Shown here piece after piece: positions 20,257-28,826 of a stretch of 64,000 bases of DNA. Below the pieces are notes generated by a model that saw only the letters and a list, made by a program, of their open reading frames with translations, was not told where the DNA came from and ran no database searches. Numbering within the stretch: position 1 is the first letter of the stretch; every line of letters starts with the position of its first letter. The DNA is from Paenarthrobacter nicotinovorans. GTDB lineage: Bacteria; Actinomycetota; Actinomycetes; Actinomycetales; Micrococcaceae. The stretch spans positions 1,178,001 to 1,242,000 of the forward strand of contig NZ_CP089293.1 in assembly GCF_021919345.1 (NCBI RefSeq). The letters run 5' to 3'. The position numbers and the translations under genes are program-made.

Positions 20257-21447
20257 TTACCTACCAGTAATACCGGCGTGCTGGAACACCAAAGCGGCCG
20301 CTCCGAGGGCCTCTGCCCGGGCGCCGAGGGAGGACATTGCCAGGTGCGTCGTCTCGCCCACCACGGGCACGGCATGGCGTACCAGGCCCCTGCGGATGGG
20401 GTCCAGGAGCAGGTCGCCAAGACCAGCCAGCGGGCCACCGACAACGATGACCTCGGGGTTGATCAGGTTGGAAACGTTCCCCAGTGCACGTCCCACGGCC
20501 AGGCCGGCGTCGTCCACGACGCGCTGTGTCGCGGAGTCCCCGGCGAGGCAATTGCGCACGATGTCCTGGGGCGTCAGCAATGTCTCCTGGCCGCGGCCCA
20601 ACAGCTCGATCATGGTGGTGGTGGACGCTATCGTTTCCAGGCAACCCCGGTTCCCGCAGCGGCACACGAGGCCGTGTTCATGGATCGTCGCGTGGCCGAT
20701 TTCACCGGTGATGCCGACGTTGCCGTAGTACGGGAATCCGTTGAGGATCAGGCCGGCGCCAATGCCCGAACCGATCTTGAGGAACATGAGGTTGGAGACA
20801 CCGCTGTGCGGTCCCCAGGTCACTTCGGACAGCGCGCCAAGATTGGCGTCGTTGTCAACAAAGACGGGGCAATTCAGTGCTTCCTCCAGCCTGTGGAGGA
20901 TGTCGATGCCCACCCATTCGGGAAGGATGGCGCCTTGCGCGACGGTGCCGGACCTGCGGTCGATCGGGCCGGGAATGCCGGCTCCTGCTCCGACTACGGC
21001 CGTTCGGTCGATGCCGTTCTCCCGGAGCAGTTTCTCCAGCAGGCGGACCGCAGCGGCGATGCCCTCTTCCGCCTGGTGACCCAAGGGCAACTCGATGTAG
21101 TCCTCGGCAATAACGTGGTAGCCCAGCGAGGCCAGAACCACCCGCAGGTGGCGGCGTCCGAAGTCGATTCCGACGGCGACAGCCCCGTTGCTGTTCAGCC
21201 GTACGTTGGTTGCGCGGCGGCCGGAGCTCGTGGTCGGTTCGGTGGACACCAGGCCGGCGTCCTGCATGATTTTGACGATGTTCGAGATCGTGGCGGTGGA
21301 GAGGCCGGTCTGCCGCGAAAGCTCGGCTTGCGTGGACGGTCCGCTCAGCAAGCACTCGATGATGCGCTGCTGATTGAGGTGGCGGAGCGCGGACTGCGAG
21401 CCGGGTTTTCTTGGGTGGCTCTTCGTTGAGCGCTGCGTAGCGGGCAT
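20257..21447 (-). CDS. ROK-family transcriptional repressor of the sugar transporter operon
   Basis: XylR/NagC-like regulator (396 aa). The N-terminal winged HTH has STQAELSRQTGLSTATISNIV (about residues 38-60), followed by a sugar-kinase-fold ROK domain with VGIDFGRRHLRVVLAS, GIPGPIDRRSGTVAQG and the zinc-binding CRCGNRGCLETIAS. It binds DNA and releases it on binding a sugar. It lies upstream of, and in the same direction as, the transporter genes but with its own promoter (TTGACT, 18 bases, CAATCT, then ATG after seven bases). Role inferred from position. Confidence 0.9.
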   Translation of the reverse strand: MPATQRSTKSHPRKPGSQSALRHLNQQRIIECLLSGPSTQAELSRQTGLSTATISNIVKIMQDAGLVSTEPTTSSGRRATNVRLNSNGAVAVGIDFGRRHLRVVLASLGYHVIAEDYIELPLGHQAEEGIAAAVRLLEKLLRENGIDRTAVVGAGAGIPGPIDRRSGTVAQGAILPEWVGIDILHRLEEALNCPVFVDNDANLGALSEVTWGPHSGVSNLMFLKIGSGIGAGLILNGFPYYGNVGITGEIGHATIHEHGLVCRCGNRGCLETIASTTTMIELLGRGQETLLTPQDIVRNCLAGDSATQRVVDDAGLAVGRALGNVSNLINPEVIVVGGPLAGLGDLLLDPIRRGLVRHAVPVVGETTHLAMSSLGARAEALGAAALVFQHAGITGR

Positions 21448-21753
21448 GACAAGAAGATTGCCCCAGAAGATGCGTTGTAGTCAAGAAGTGAACACAGCGA
21501 GTCAAGTATCGCTGACATACTCCAACGCAAGGACACTCTCTAAGTACCCCCTGTGAGGCCCGATATGCGCCCTATCCCCAACTTTTTAGGCGCAGAGCGA
21601 ACCCCGCAACAGGGGAGGCGCGTGCAATGCGTCCCGGGTTCGCGGCCCGCAGGTCCAATTGCATCGCCGCATGCAACGGAGCGAAGCCTAGGCTTGAACC
21701 AAGAAGATGTCCCATGCCCACGGACGGCAGGGATCAGGTGAAACAAGGTGGTA
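21448..21753. other. Intergenic region between the ROK gene and davA (306 bases)
   Basis: The left part holds the ROK promoter. The right part holds the davA leader: a perfect 12-base palindrome AAGCCTAGGCTT (21684-21695) contains a -10-like TAGGCT (21689-21694), about 60 bases before davA; no good -35 is visible. The palindrome may be an operator. AAGGTGG (21745-21751) is the davA ribosome-binding site. No other gene is supported. Confidence 0.45.
21477..21493 (-). promoter_or_regulatory. Candidate ROK autoregulatory operator and -35
   Basis: On the minus strand this reads GTTCACTTCTTGACTAC and includes the -35 TTGACT of the ROK promoter. It matches the transporter-operon site at 14 of 17 positions. 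A further TTGACT lies 19 bases upstream on the minus strand, so there may be tandem half-sites. Confidence 0.55.
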
Positions 21754-22599
21754 ATGATGCTGCTCGCAATCCTGCAGGCGAACGCCTCCGTCATGGACGT
21801 GGACGCCAACCTGCGCACAATCGAGGACGCAGCCCAGCGTGCTTCCAGCGCGGGAGCTGCTCTGCTGCTCACCCCGGAGCTGTTCCCTGTTGGTTACGCG
21901 CCACTGCGCCTGCATGCCGAGTTGGACCCCGCCACTTTGCCGGCAGTTCGCGAACGCTTGGCCGGGATCGCGCGCACTCACGGCATTGGCTTGGTCTACA
22001 GCCTGCCGGCCGTCGCCCCCAAGGAGGCAGCACACGACGACGCCGCGCAGCCGGCTTTGGCCGGCGACGCCTGGCACATCACGGCCACTTTGCTGGACGC
22101 TTCGGGCGATGAAATCCTCAATTACGCCAAGGTCCACCTCTTCGGTCCGGAGGAACACAAGGCGTTCGTCGGCGCCCAGGTACCTCCCGCCGTCGTGGAT
22201 TTCAACGGAATCCGCACGTCGATGCTGATCTGCTACGACGTCGAGTTCCCTGAAGCAGTGCGTGCCGCGGCCACCCGCGGTGCTGAACTCCTGCTGGTGC
22301 CGACAGCCCTTTCCGCCGGGTTCGAGAACGTGCCGCAAGTCCTCATCCGCGCCAGAGCGTTGGAAAGCCAGCTCAACGTGGCCTACGCCAACCATTCCGG
22401 CCACGAGGACATCTACAACTTCCTGGGCGGCAGCGTGGTGGCCGGTCCTGACGGTTCGCTGCTCGCCGCCGCGGGGGAGGGCGCAGCGTTGTTGTTCGCG
22501 GAGGTCGGTACGGAAACGGTCAAGGCCGCCCGTGACGAAGTCCCGTACCTGCGCGAACGCAGGCCGGAACTGTACAGCGAGTGGGAGCAGCAGGCCTAG
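21754..22599 (+). CDS. davA: Nitrilase-superfamily amidase, probable 5-aminovaleramide amidase (DavA)
   Basis: C-N hydrolase (281 aa) with the Glu-Lys-Cys triad: Glu42 in LTPELF, Lys126 in NYAKVHLFGPEE, Cys160 in MLICYDVEFPEA. The family opens amides. DavA of Pseudomonas converts 5-aminovaleramide, the product of lysine 2-monooxygenase, to 5-aminovalerate; a strong davB homologue 4.4 kb away makes this the best assignment. ATG 21754 or 21757 both follow AAGGTGG. The stop codon TAG overlaps the stop codon of the convergent PucR gene within CTAG (22596-22599). Other amide substrates remain possible. Confidence 0.8.
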   Translation: MMLLAILQANASVMDVDANLRTIEDAAQRASSAGAALLLTPELFPVGYAPLRLHAELDPATLPAVRERLAGIARTHGIGLVYSLPAVAPKEAAHDDAAQPALAGDAWHITATLLDASGDEILNYAKVHLFGPEEHKAFVGAQVPPAVVDFNGIRTSMLICYDVEFPEAVRAAATRGAELLLVPTALSAGFENVPQVLIRARALESQLNVAYANHSGHEDIYNFLGGSVVAGPDGSLLAAAGEGAALLFAEVGTETVKAARDEVPYLRERRPELYSEWEQQA

Positions 22600-24203
22600 G
22601 CAGTGGCCTCCCGGTCCGCCGTCACCAATCCGTCCACGTACTGCAGCGCGAACCACAACTCTGCCCGTACCTGCGCCTGGTTGAGGTCCATGTCCAGCAG
22701 CTCCCCGAGGACGCCGATCTGCCGGCGCACACTGTTCCGGTGCAGGCCGAGCAATTTGGCGGAGCCGTCCCAACTTCCGTTTTCGCTGAGCCATCCCCGC
22801 AGCACGGACAGCAGCGGATCCCTGCGGTCCGGTTCCAACGCCAGCACGGGCGCCAGAAGCCGCTCGGCCAGCATGGTCCCCGCTTCGCGTCCCAGAAGGC
22901 CGGTGACCGACCACGTCACCTCGTCCACGCGTGCGCTCATGCCACTGGAGACAACCCGGGACCGCAGGGAGCTTGCCCGCTGGTAGGCCGCTGAGAGCCC
23001 GTGAAGTTCCGTCGGTTCGCCAATCACCAGGCGCCAGCCCAGTTTTTCGATGTCGGCCAGCAGCGAATCATCGACCCTCAAACGGGTGATCGCCGCGAAA
23101 CCGTACTCGGTGATCTCCACCAGCTTGGTGTCGAGCAGACGCCGCCATTGGAGCACCTCGCGGACGGGACCGTCGTCGGCCGCCCCATCCACCCGGACAC
23201 CCTGCACCACCCGCATCTGCGCCGACCTGGTGGACGACAAACTCTGTGCCAGCAGGTCCTTGAGGCCGTTGACGTGCTTGGTCCCGCCGGTAGCCAGGGA
23301 GTCCGGATGAAGCAACACCGCGGTGGCGAGCTGGCTCGGAGCCAGGGATCCGCTGGTTCGTTGCCGCACCAGCAGTTCCAGCAATCCCACGGCCGACTGC
23401 ACCACGTTGTTCTGCGCAGGTGTCAGCGGCGCGTCCGAACCGAGGATCAACGCGCCAAGGTTCGCGTCTTTGGTACTCCGCAGGGGGTGCCCAAACACCA
23501 GCGCCGATCCCGGCTGCTCAAAGCCGTCCATCTCCACGCGGGGACCGCTGCCGGACAGCAGCCGCTCCAGCATCGGTGCCAGCAGTGAATGCTCGACGCC
23601 GTTGCTGCCGCCGGCATTGTGCCCGCGTGCCCTGACCCGCCCGTCCGCCCCCACCAGCAGCGCCCACACCGGTACGCGCTGGACGAGGGCTGCCAGCAGT
23701 TCGTGTTCCGGCCTGGGGGAGAGGACCGCGCGCATGAGCTGCCGGTTGGTCTCGGCGAGCTGCCGGAAAACGCGTGCGTTGTCTGTCTCCAGAAGCTGCG
23801 AGAATTCAAGACCGATCGCGGCGAACGGGACGGACTCCGGTACCTCGAAAAGGGTGAGGTCGTGGGTGCGGCACGCTTCGACCAAGGCCTCAGGTACGGC
23901 GTCGAAGTAGGGCCTGATGCCGAACCCCAGTGCAGCGACCTTGGCGTCCACGAGCCGGCGGACGTAGGCGTCAACCTTCGCCGCCGTGCCGCCCTCCCCA
24001 AGGAAGGGCAGCCCGGCGGTGAGGAGGAATTCGCCCTCGGGCAGGTAGGGCGTGGGGTCTTCGAGCTCACTGGGTTCCACCCACCGCAGCAGCGAGCCGC
24101 CGCTGCCGCCGTCGTGAATCATTTTCAACTCGGGCGGCAGCTGCTCCAGGAACTGCTCAAGCGTGACGAAGCTCAGGCGGGCGGTGGCGGGTTCAGGCGA
24201 CAT
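22596..24203 (-). CDS. PucR-family transcriptional regulator of the lysine cluster
   Basis: A 535-residue regulator with the N-terminal PucR sensing domain (LEDPTPYLPEGEFLLTAGLPF, VAALGFGIRPYFDAVPEALVEAC) and a C-terminal PucR-type HTH (LGLHRNSVRRQIGVLGELLDMDL). The ATG at 24203 overlaps the alr stop by 11 bases and has AAGG close upstream; the in-frame extension to 24410 lies inside alr and is rejected. Probably an activator responding to an amino acid or its catabolite and acting on davA, alr and the permease-davB unit (inference from location). Confidence 0.85.
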   Translation of the reverse strand: MSPEPATARLSFVTLEQFLEQLPPELKMIHDGGSGGSLLRWVEPSELEDPTPYLPEGEFLLTAGLPFLGEGGTAAKVDAYVRRLVDAKVAALGFGIRPYFDAVPEALVEACRTHDLTLFEVPESVPFAAIGLEFSQLLETDNARVFRQLAETNRQLMRAVLSPRPEHELLAALVQRVPVWALLVGADGRVRARGHNAGGSNGVEHSLLAPMLERLLSGSGPRVEMDGFEQPGSALVFGHPLRSTKDANLGALILGSDAPLTPAQNNVVQSAVGLLELLVRQRTSGSLAPSQLATAVLLHPDSLATGGTKHVNGLKDLLAQSLSSTRSAQMRVVQGVRVDGAADDGPVREVLQWRRLLDTKLVEITEYGFAAITRLRVDDSLLADIEKLGWRLVIGEPTELHGLSAAYQRASSLRSRVVSSGMSARVDEVTWSVTGLLGREAGTMLAERLLAPVLALEPDRRDPLLSVLRGWLSENGSWDGSAKLLGLHRNSVRRQIGVLGELLDMDLNQAQVRAELWFALQYVDGLVTADREATA

Positions 24204-25425
24204 TGCCTTGCCCGGCGGCTGCCGGCTCCTGGTAGTCGGGGCATTGGTAGGCGGTAGTCGAGTAGGCACGGGGGAGGCGCGGTGCGATCCTGTTGATGAT
24301 CTCGTCTCCATGGCTGCCGATCGCGGCACCCCAGTCGTCGGCGCTCGCCGCTCCGCTGGAGGGATCGCCGAACAGCACGGCGGTGTCTCCCACTGCGATT
24401 CCGGACGCATCCGGCCCGAGGTCCACCATGAACTGGTCCATGCAGACCTTGCCGATTACCGGCACGCTGCGGCCAGCGATGTTCACCACCGAGCGTCCGC
24501 TGATGCCCTTGGGAATGCCGTCCGCGTAACCGAGCGGGATGAGCCCCAGATACCGGGGTTCGTAGGTGATGGCCTGGTGTTCGTAGCTGACCCCGGTGCC
24601 CGCTGGGACCTTTTTCACCATGACCAGCGGCGCAGTCACGCTCAGCGCCGGGCGCAGCCCGAAGTCCGCCGGGTTGAGGTGGTCCGCCGGAGCGAGGCCA
24701 TAGATTGCCAGCCCTGCGCGGACCATGTCGAAGTGGAATTCGGGGCGGTCCAGGATGTTGGCGGAGCTGGAAACGTGCCGCAGTTCCGGGGTCAGCCCGG
24801 CGTCACGGGCTTCACGGACGGCGTCCTCGAACTCGGCGACGGCGGCTGCGTTGCCAGGGTGTGCCGGGACATCGGCCCAGGCCAGGTGGGTCCAGAGGCC
24901 GCGGACGCGGAGGGTTCCGTCGATTTCGGCTTGCCGCGCGTGCGCCACGAGTTCCGCCCAGTCTTCCTTGCGCGCGCCGCCACGGCTGAGGCCGCTGTCC
25001 AGTTCGAGATGGACGACGGCGGGGCGGCCAAGGCGGCCGGCGATACCCGCCAGGACCTCCAGTTGGCCAACGCTCCCGAGGGACACGTCGATGTCGTTTT
25101 CCAGCGCCTCGAGAATGGTGGCACTTGTCTGGGATGCCAGATAGAGCCAGGAAAGGATGGGCAGGGTGATGCCTGCTTTGCGGAGGGCGATGGCTTCCGT
25201 GAGTTGGGCTGTTCCCAACCAATCGGCCCCGGCATCGGCAGCAGTTCGGGCCACTTCCACCAGGCCGTGCCCATAGGCGTTGCCCTTCACCACGGCCATG
25301 AAGAACGGCGCCTCGGTGCGCTGTTTCAGGGCCTTGACGTTGTCTGAAATGGCGGACAGGTCAACGGTGACCTGTCCGGAGAGGGCCGCTGGGGCAGCCT
25401 CTTGATAGTGTGCATTACGTCTCAT
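24193..25425 (-). CDS. Alanine racemase-fold PLP enzyme (amino acid racemase, possibly for lysine)
   Basis: Fold-type III PLP racemase (410 aa). The PLP lysine is Lys47 in VVKGNAYGHG, where the usual motif is VVKANAYGHG; the second catalytic residue is Tyr281 in GTGVSYEHQ; HFDMVRAGLAIYG and IGKVCMDQFMVDLG are further signatures. It is not next to cell-wall genes but is coupled to the PucR gene and divergent from a lysine-type permease. Interconverting D- and L-lysine (or alanine) to feed DavB is plausible. The Ala-to-Gly change beside the lysine and the SSSANIL segment (usually ANSAA) hint at altered specificity. Confidence 0.85.
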   Translation of the reverse strand: MRRNAHYQEAAPAALSGQVTVDLSAISDNVKALKQRTEAPFFMAVVKGNAYGHGLVEVARTAADAGADWLGTAQLTEAIALRKAGITLPILSWLYLASQTSATILEALENDIDVSLGSVGQLEVLAGIAGRLGRPAVVHLELDSGLSRGGARKEDWAELVAHARQAEIDGTLRVRGLWTHLAWADVPAHPGNAAAVAEFEDAVREARDAGLTPELRHVSSSANILDRPEFHFDMVRAGLAIYGLAPADHLNPADFGLRPALSVTAPLVMVKKVPAGTGVSYEHQAITYEPRYLGLIPLGYADGIPKGISGRSVVNIAGRSVPVIGKVCMDQFMVDLGPDASGIAVGDTAVLFGDPSSGAASADDWGAAIGSHGDEIINRIAPRLPRAYSTTAYQCPDYQEPAAAGQGNVA

Positions 25426-25456
25426 GGTTGAACACTATAGGTCATTTTGCACCGTG

Positions 25457-25472
25457 GTGAGAGGTGGCTCAC
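25457..25472. promoter_or_regulatory. Inverted repeat in the alr / permease divergent promoter
   Basis: GTGAG-N6-CTCAC lies between the two divergent starts. On the minus strand TATAGT (25434-25439) is a -10 for alr eight bases before its ATG, and this repeat overlaps the matching -35 zone. Candidate binding site for the PucR regulator. Confidence 0.45.
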
Positions 25473-25523
25473 ATGCCAGTCTTGTGGAGGGGAAATCGAA
25501 ACTACTTTGAAGGGACGTCAAGG

Positions 25524-27050
25524 GTGACTGTGCCTGTGAACACCGAAAATCCAGCGGCGGTGGGCGCTGCGAGGCCGAGCCTCGGAGCCCAGTTGCTGCG
25601 CCGAAAGCCCATTGGGCAGATGGTCAGCGAGTCCGGCAGCGGCGAAGGCGGCACTCCGCTGGTCCGCAGCTTCGGCGTGCTGCAGCTGACCATGATCAGC
25701 GTTGGTGCCACGCTCGGCACCGGCATCCTCGTCATTCTCGGCGAATCCGTTCCGCTGGCAGGTCCGGCCATCTGGATCTCCTTTGTCATCGCGGGTCTGG
25801 CTGCGCTGCTCTCTGCTGTGTCGTACGCGGAGATGGCCGGGCTGGTCCCGGTGGCAGGCTCCAGTTACTCCTATTCCTACGCCACCATGGGCGAGGGCAT
25901 GGCGTGGATCTGCGGCTGGTGCCTGGTGCTGGAGTATGCCGTCTCCGTGGCAGCAGTTGCCGTCGGCGCCGGACAGTACGTCAATGAGACCCTGGCCGCC
26001 TTTGGGCAGGTCCTTCCGGACGCGTTGTCCCAACCTCCGGGGGATGGCGGCCTGGTCAACATACCGGCCGTGGTGATCGTGGTCTTCGCCATGATCCTGC
26101 TGGTCAGGGGCGCCCGCGAGAGTGCGTGGATCAACACAGCGATTGTCATCATCAAGGTGGGCATCCTGATCTTCTTCTGCGCAGTGGCTTTCACGGCTTT
26201 CAATGCCGGCAACTTCGAGCCCCTGCTGCCCATGGGCGCCGCAGGTGTTTCGGCAGCCGCCTCCAGCGTCTTCTTCTCCTACATCGGCTTTGACGCCGCC
26301 TCCACGGCAGGGGAAGAGGCCAGGAACCCTAAGCGTGACCTTCCCAGGGCCATCATGCTGTCCATGGTGATCGTCACCAGCATCTACGTCCTCGTATCCG
26401 TGGCCGCCATCGGCGCCCGCCCGTGGGGATGGTTCGACGGTACAGAAGCTGCCCTGGTGCAGATCCTGCACGAGATCACCGGCCAGCCCTGGATCGCCCT
26501 GGTCTTCTCCATCGGTGCTGTGCTCGCCATCGCCAGCATCGTCCTGACGGTCCTCTACGGCCAGACGCGCATCATGCTGTCCATGTCCCGCGACGGCATG
26601 GTGCCCAAAATCTTCGGCCGCGTCTCCCCGCGGACCGGCACTCCGGTGGCGGGAACGCTCATCATCGGCACCGCCGTCGCCCTCACTGCGGGCCTTGTCC
26701 CGCTGGGCGCGCTGGCGGACGCCACCAGCATCGGCACGCTGTTTGCCTTTGCCCTGGTCAATGTCGCCGTGATCTACCTGCGACGCAACCGCCCGGACCT
26801 CGAGCGAAGCTTCCGCGTTCCCCTATACCCGGTCACGCCGATCCTCGGCGCCCTGATGTGCGCCTACCTGATGCTCAACCTCGGCGCAGATACCTGGATC
26901 ACCTTTGGGGTGTGGATGCTGGTGGGCATCGCCGTCTACTTCGGCTATGGACGCCGGAACTCCAAGGTAGCCGCGCTCAGCGAGCAGGACTACCGTGAAA
27001 TGACCACCAGGGCCATGAGCCCGGAACCTGTGAAAGCAGCAAAACCATGA
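25524..27050 (+). CDS. APC-superfamily cationic amino acid transporter, probable lysine permease
   Basis: Membrane transporter (508 aa) with about 12-14 hydrophobic helices. It opens with LLRRKPIGQMV and the APC signature LTMISVGATLGTGILVILG, then SYIGFDAASTAGEEARNPKRDLPRAI, a motif of the cationic amino acid transporter (CAT) group. The GTG at 25524 is chosen since AAGGGA lies eight bases upstream; the longer form adds a polar tail. The stop overlaps the davB start (ATGA, 27047-27050), so uptake and oxidation are translationally coupled. Lysine as substrate is inferred from this coupling. Confidence 0.85.
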   Translation: MTVPVNTENPAAVGAARPSLGAQLLRRKPIGQMVSESGSGEGGTPLVRSFGVLQLTMISVGATLGTGILVILGESVPLAGPAIWISFVIAGLAALLSAVSYAEMAGLVPVAGSSYSYSYATMGEGMAWICGWCLVLEYAVSVAAVAVGAGQYVNETLAAFGQVLPDALSQPPGDGGLVNIPAVVIVVFAMILLVRGARESAWINTAIVIIKVGILIFFCAVAFTAFNAGNFEPLLPMGAAGVSAAASSVFFSYIGFDAASTAGEEARNPKRDLPRAIMLSMVIVTSIYVLVSVAAIGARPWGWFDGTEAALVQILHEITGQPWIALVFSIGAVLAIASIVLTVLYGQTRIMLSMSRDGMVPKIFGRVSPRTGTPVAGTLIIGTAVALTAGLVPLGALADATSIGTLFAFALVNVAVIYLRRNRPDLERSFRVPLYPVTPILGALMCAYLMLNLGADTWITFGVWMLVGIAVYFGYGRRNSKVAALSEQDYREMTTRAMSPEPVKAAKP

Positions 27051-28750
27051 CCATCGCCACCGAACTTCCCGTCGCCGGGGAACCCGCAGCACCCGGCGCT
27101 AGTGAAGCGCCGATCACCATGCTGAACCCGGACTTCCCCTTCAGCTACGACCACTACCTGGCACACCCGGACGGGCTTGGCTCCGTCCCGGAGGAAATGT
27201 ACGGCACCGAAGTCGCCGTCATCGGTGCGGGCCTCTCCGGACTCGTGACCGCCTACGAACTCATGAAGCTTGGCCTCAAACCGGTCATTTACGAGGCCGA
27301 CCAGATCGGTGGCCGGCTCCGGACCGCGAGCTTCCCGTCCGCGCCCGGCGTCGTAGCCGACCTCGGCGGCATGCGCTTCCCGGTTTCCGGCAAGGCGTTC
27401 TACCACTACGTGGACCTCCTGGGGCTGGACACCAACGAATTCCCCAACCCCATGGCACCGGCAACATCCAGCACTGTGATCGAGCTCGCGGGCAAGAAGC
27501 ATTACGCCACCACCGCCGAAGAACTGCCCGTGTTCTTCCGCGAAGTTGCCGACGCCTGGAAAGCCGCGATCAACGACGGCGCAGCCTTCGCGGAGATGCA
27601 GGAAGCCATCAAGGCCCGTGACACCAAGCGGATCAAGGAACTGTGGAACGCGCTCCTGCCCGAACTCGACGAGCAGACCTTCTACGGCTTCATCGCTGCC
27701 AGCAAGTCGTTCAAGGAAGCCGGCTTCGCCCACCGCGAGGCATTCGGCCAGGTCGGCTTCGGCACGGGCGGTTGGGACACCGACTTCCCCAACTCCATCC
27801 TCGAGATCCTGCGCGTCGTGTACACCGACGCCGACGACCAGCACCGCTCCATTTCGGGAGGCGCGCAAAGGCTCCCGGAGGCACTTTGGAACCACGCGCC
27901 GTCGGGCCTGAAGCACTGGCCGGAAGGAACCTCTCTGGCCTCCCTGCACTCAGGTTCGCCGCGCGGGGCCGTGGACAACATCCGCCGGGCAGAGAACGGC
28001 GACCTCGTGGTGCGGGAAAACTGGGGACGCGAAGCCAGCTACCAGGCCGTGGTCACCACATGCCAGTCGTGGCTGCTCTCCACCCGTATCCACACCGAAG
28101 AGGCACTGTTCCCCGCGGAGATGTGGACCGCGATCGAACGCTCGCACTACATGCAGTCGTCCAAGACCTTCGTGATGGTGGACCGGCCGTTCTGGAAGGA
28201 CAACGACCCGGAGACCGGGCGTGAAGTCTTGTCCATGACCCTCACCGACCGCCTCAACCGGGCAACGTACTTGCTCGACGACGGCCCGGACAAGCCCGCC
28301 GTCATCCTCTTGTCCTACACGTGGAACGACGACGCCCTGAAGTGGCTCGCCCTCACTGCGGAGGAGCGCGTCAAGTTGATGCTCCACTCGCTGGAGCAGA
28401 TCTATCCGGGCGTTGACATCGCGAGCCACATTGTGGGGCAGCCGATCACCGTCTCTTGGGAAGCGGACCCCAACTTCATGGGGGCCTTCAAGGCCAACCT
28501 GCCCGGACACTACCGCTACCAGCAGCGGCTGTTCACGCACTTCAAGCAGGACAAGTTGCCCGGGAACCAGCGCGGCATCTTCCTCGCCGGTGATGACGTG
28601 TCCTTCACCGCCGGCTGGGCCGAGGGCGCCGTCACCACGGGCCTGAATGCCGTCTGGGGCGTGGTGAACCACCTGGGTGGCTCGTCCGCCGCCGGAAACC
28701 CCGGCCCGGGTGACCTGCTGGACGAGCTCGGCCCGATCAGCTTGGACTAG
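27047..28750 (+). CDS. davB: L-lysine 2-monooxygenase DavB (flavin amine oxidase fold)
   Basis: FAD enzyme (567 aa) converting L-lysine and O2 to 5-aminovaleramide, CO2 and water. The N-terminal FAD motif is VIGAGLSGLVTAYELMKLG. Long stretches agree with Pseudomonas DavB as I recall it, including LGGMRFPVSGKAFYHYVDLL, GQVGFGTGGWDTDFPNS, YMQSSKTFVMVDRPFWKD, ITVSWEADPNFMGAFKANLP and GIFLAGDDVSFTAGWAEGAV, and the length is the same. Related tryptophan 2-monooxygenases (IaaM) match less well, and the amidase partner nearby is nitrilase-type, as in DavA. Coupled to the permease upstream; a hairpin follows. Confidence 0.92.
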   Translation: MTIATELPVAGEPAAPGASEAPITMLNPDFPFSYDHYLAHPDGLGSVPEEMYGTEVAVIGAGLSGLVTAYELMKLGLKPVIYEADQIGGRLRTASFPSAPGVVADLGGMRFPVSGKAFYHYVDLLGLDTNEFPNPMAPATSSTVIELAGKKHYATTAEELPVFFREVADAWKAAINDGAAFAEMQEAIKARDTKRIKELWNALLPELDEQTFYGFIAASKSFKEAGFAHREAFGQVGFGTGGWDTDFPNSILEILRVVYTDADDQHRSISGGAQRLPEALWNHAPSGLKHWPEGTSLASLHSGSPRGAVDNIRRAENGDLVVRENWGREASYQAVVTTCQSWLLSTRIHTEEALFPAEMWTAIERSHYMQSSKTFVMVDRPFWKDNDPETGREVLSMTLTDRLNRATYLLDDGPDKPAVILLSYTWNDDALKWLALTAEERVKLMLHSLEQIYPGVDIASHIVGQPITVSWEADPNFMGAFKANLPGHYRYQQRLFTHFKQDKLPGNQRGIFLAGDDVSFTAGWAEGAVTTGLNAVWGVVNHLGGSSAAGNPGPGDLLDELGPISLD

Positions 28751-28763
28751 TCCCTTTTGCATT

Positions 28764-28818
28764 GCGAGGCCCGCTCTACGCCCCAAACCCACCGCAGGGG
28801 ACGCAGAGCGGGCCTCGC
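28764..28818. terminator. Long hairpin between convergent davB and gamma carbonic anhydrase
   Basis: GCGAGGCCCGCTCT (28764-28777) pairs perfectly with AGAGCGGGCCTCGC (28805-28818), with a 27-base loop. It fills the 76-base gap between the two stop codons. Symmetric and without a U-tract; probable bidirectional terminator. Confidence 0.7.
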
Positions 28819-28826
28819 ATTCGGCG

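Noticed and set aside
27047..28750. Tryptophan 2-monooxygenase (indole-3-acetamide pathway) as the identity of the flavin oxidase
   Set aside because: The sequence and length agree much better with DavB, the nearby amidase is nitrilase-type rather than the IaaH amidase-signature type, and the linked permease is of the cationic amino acid group.
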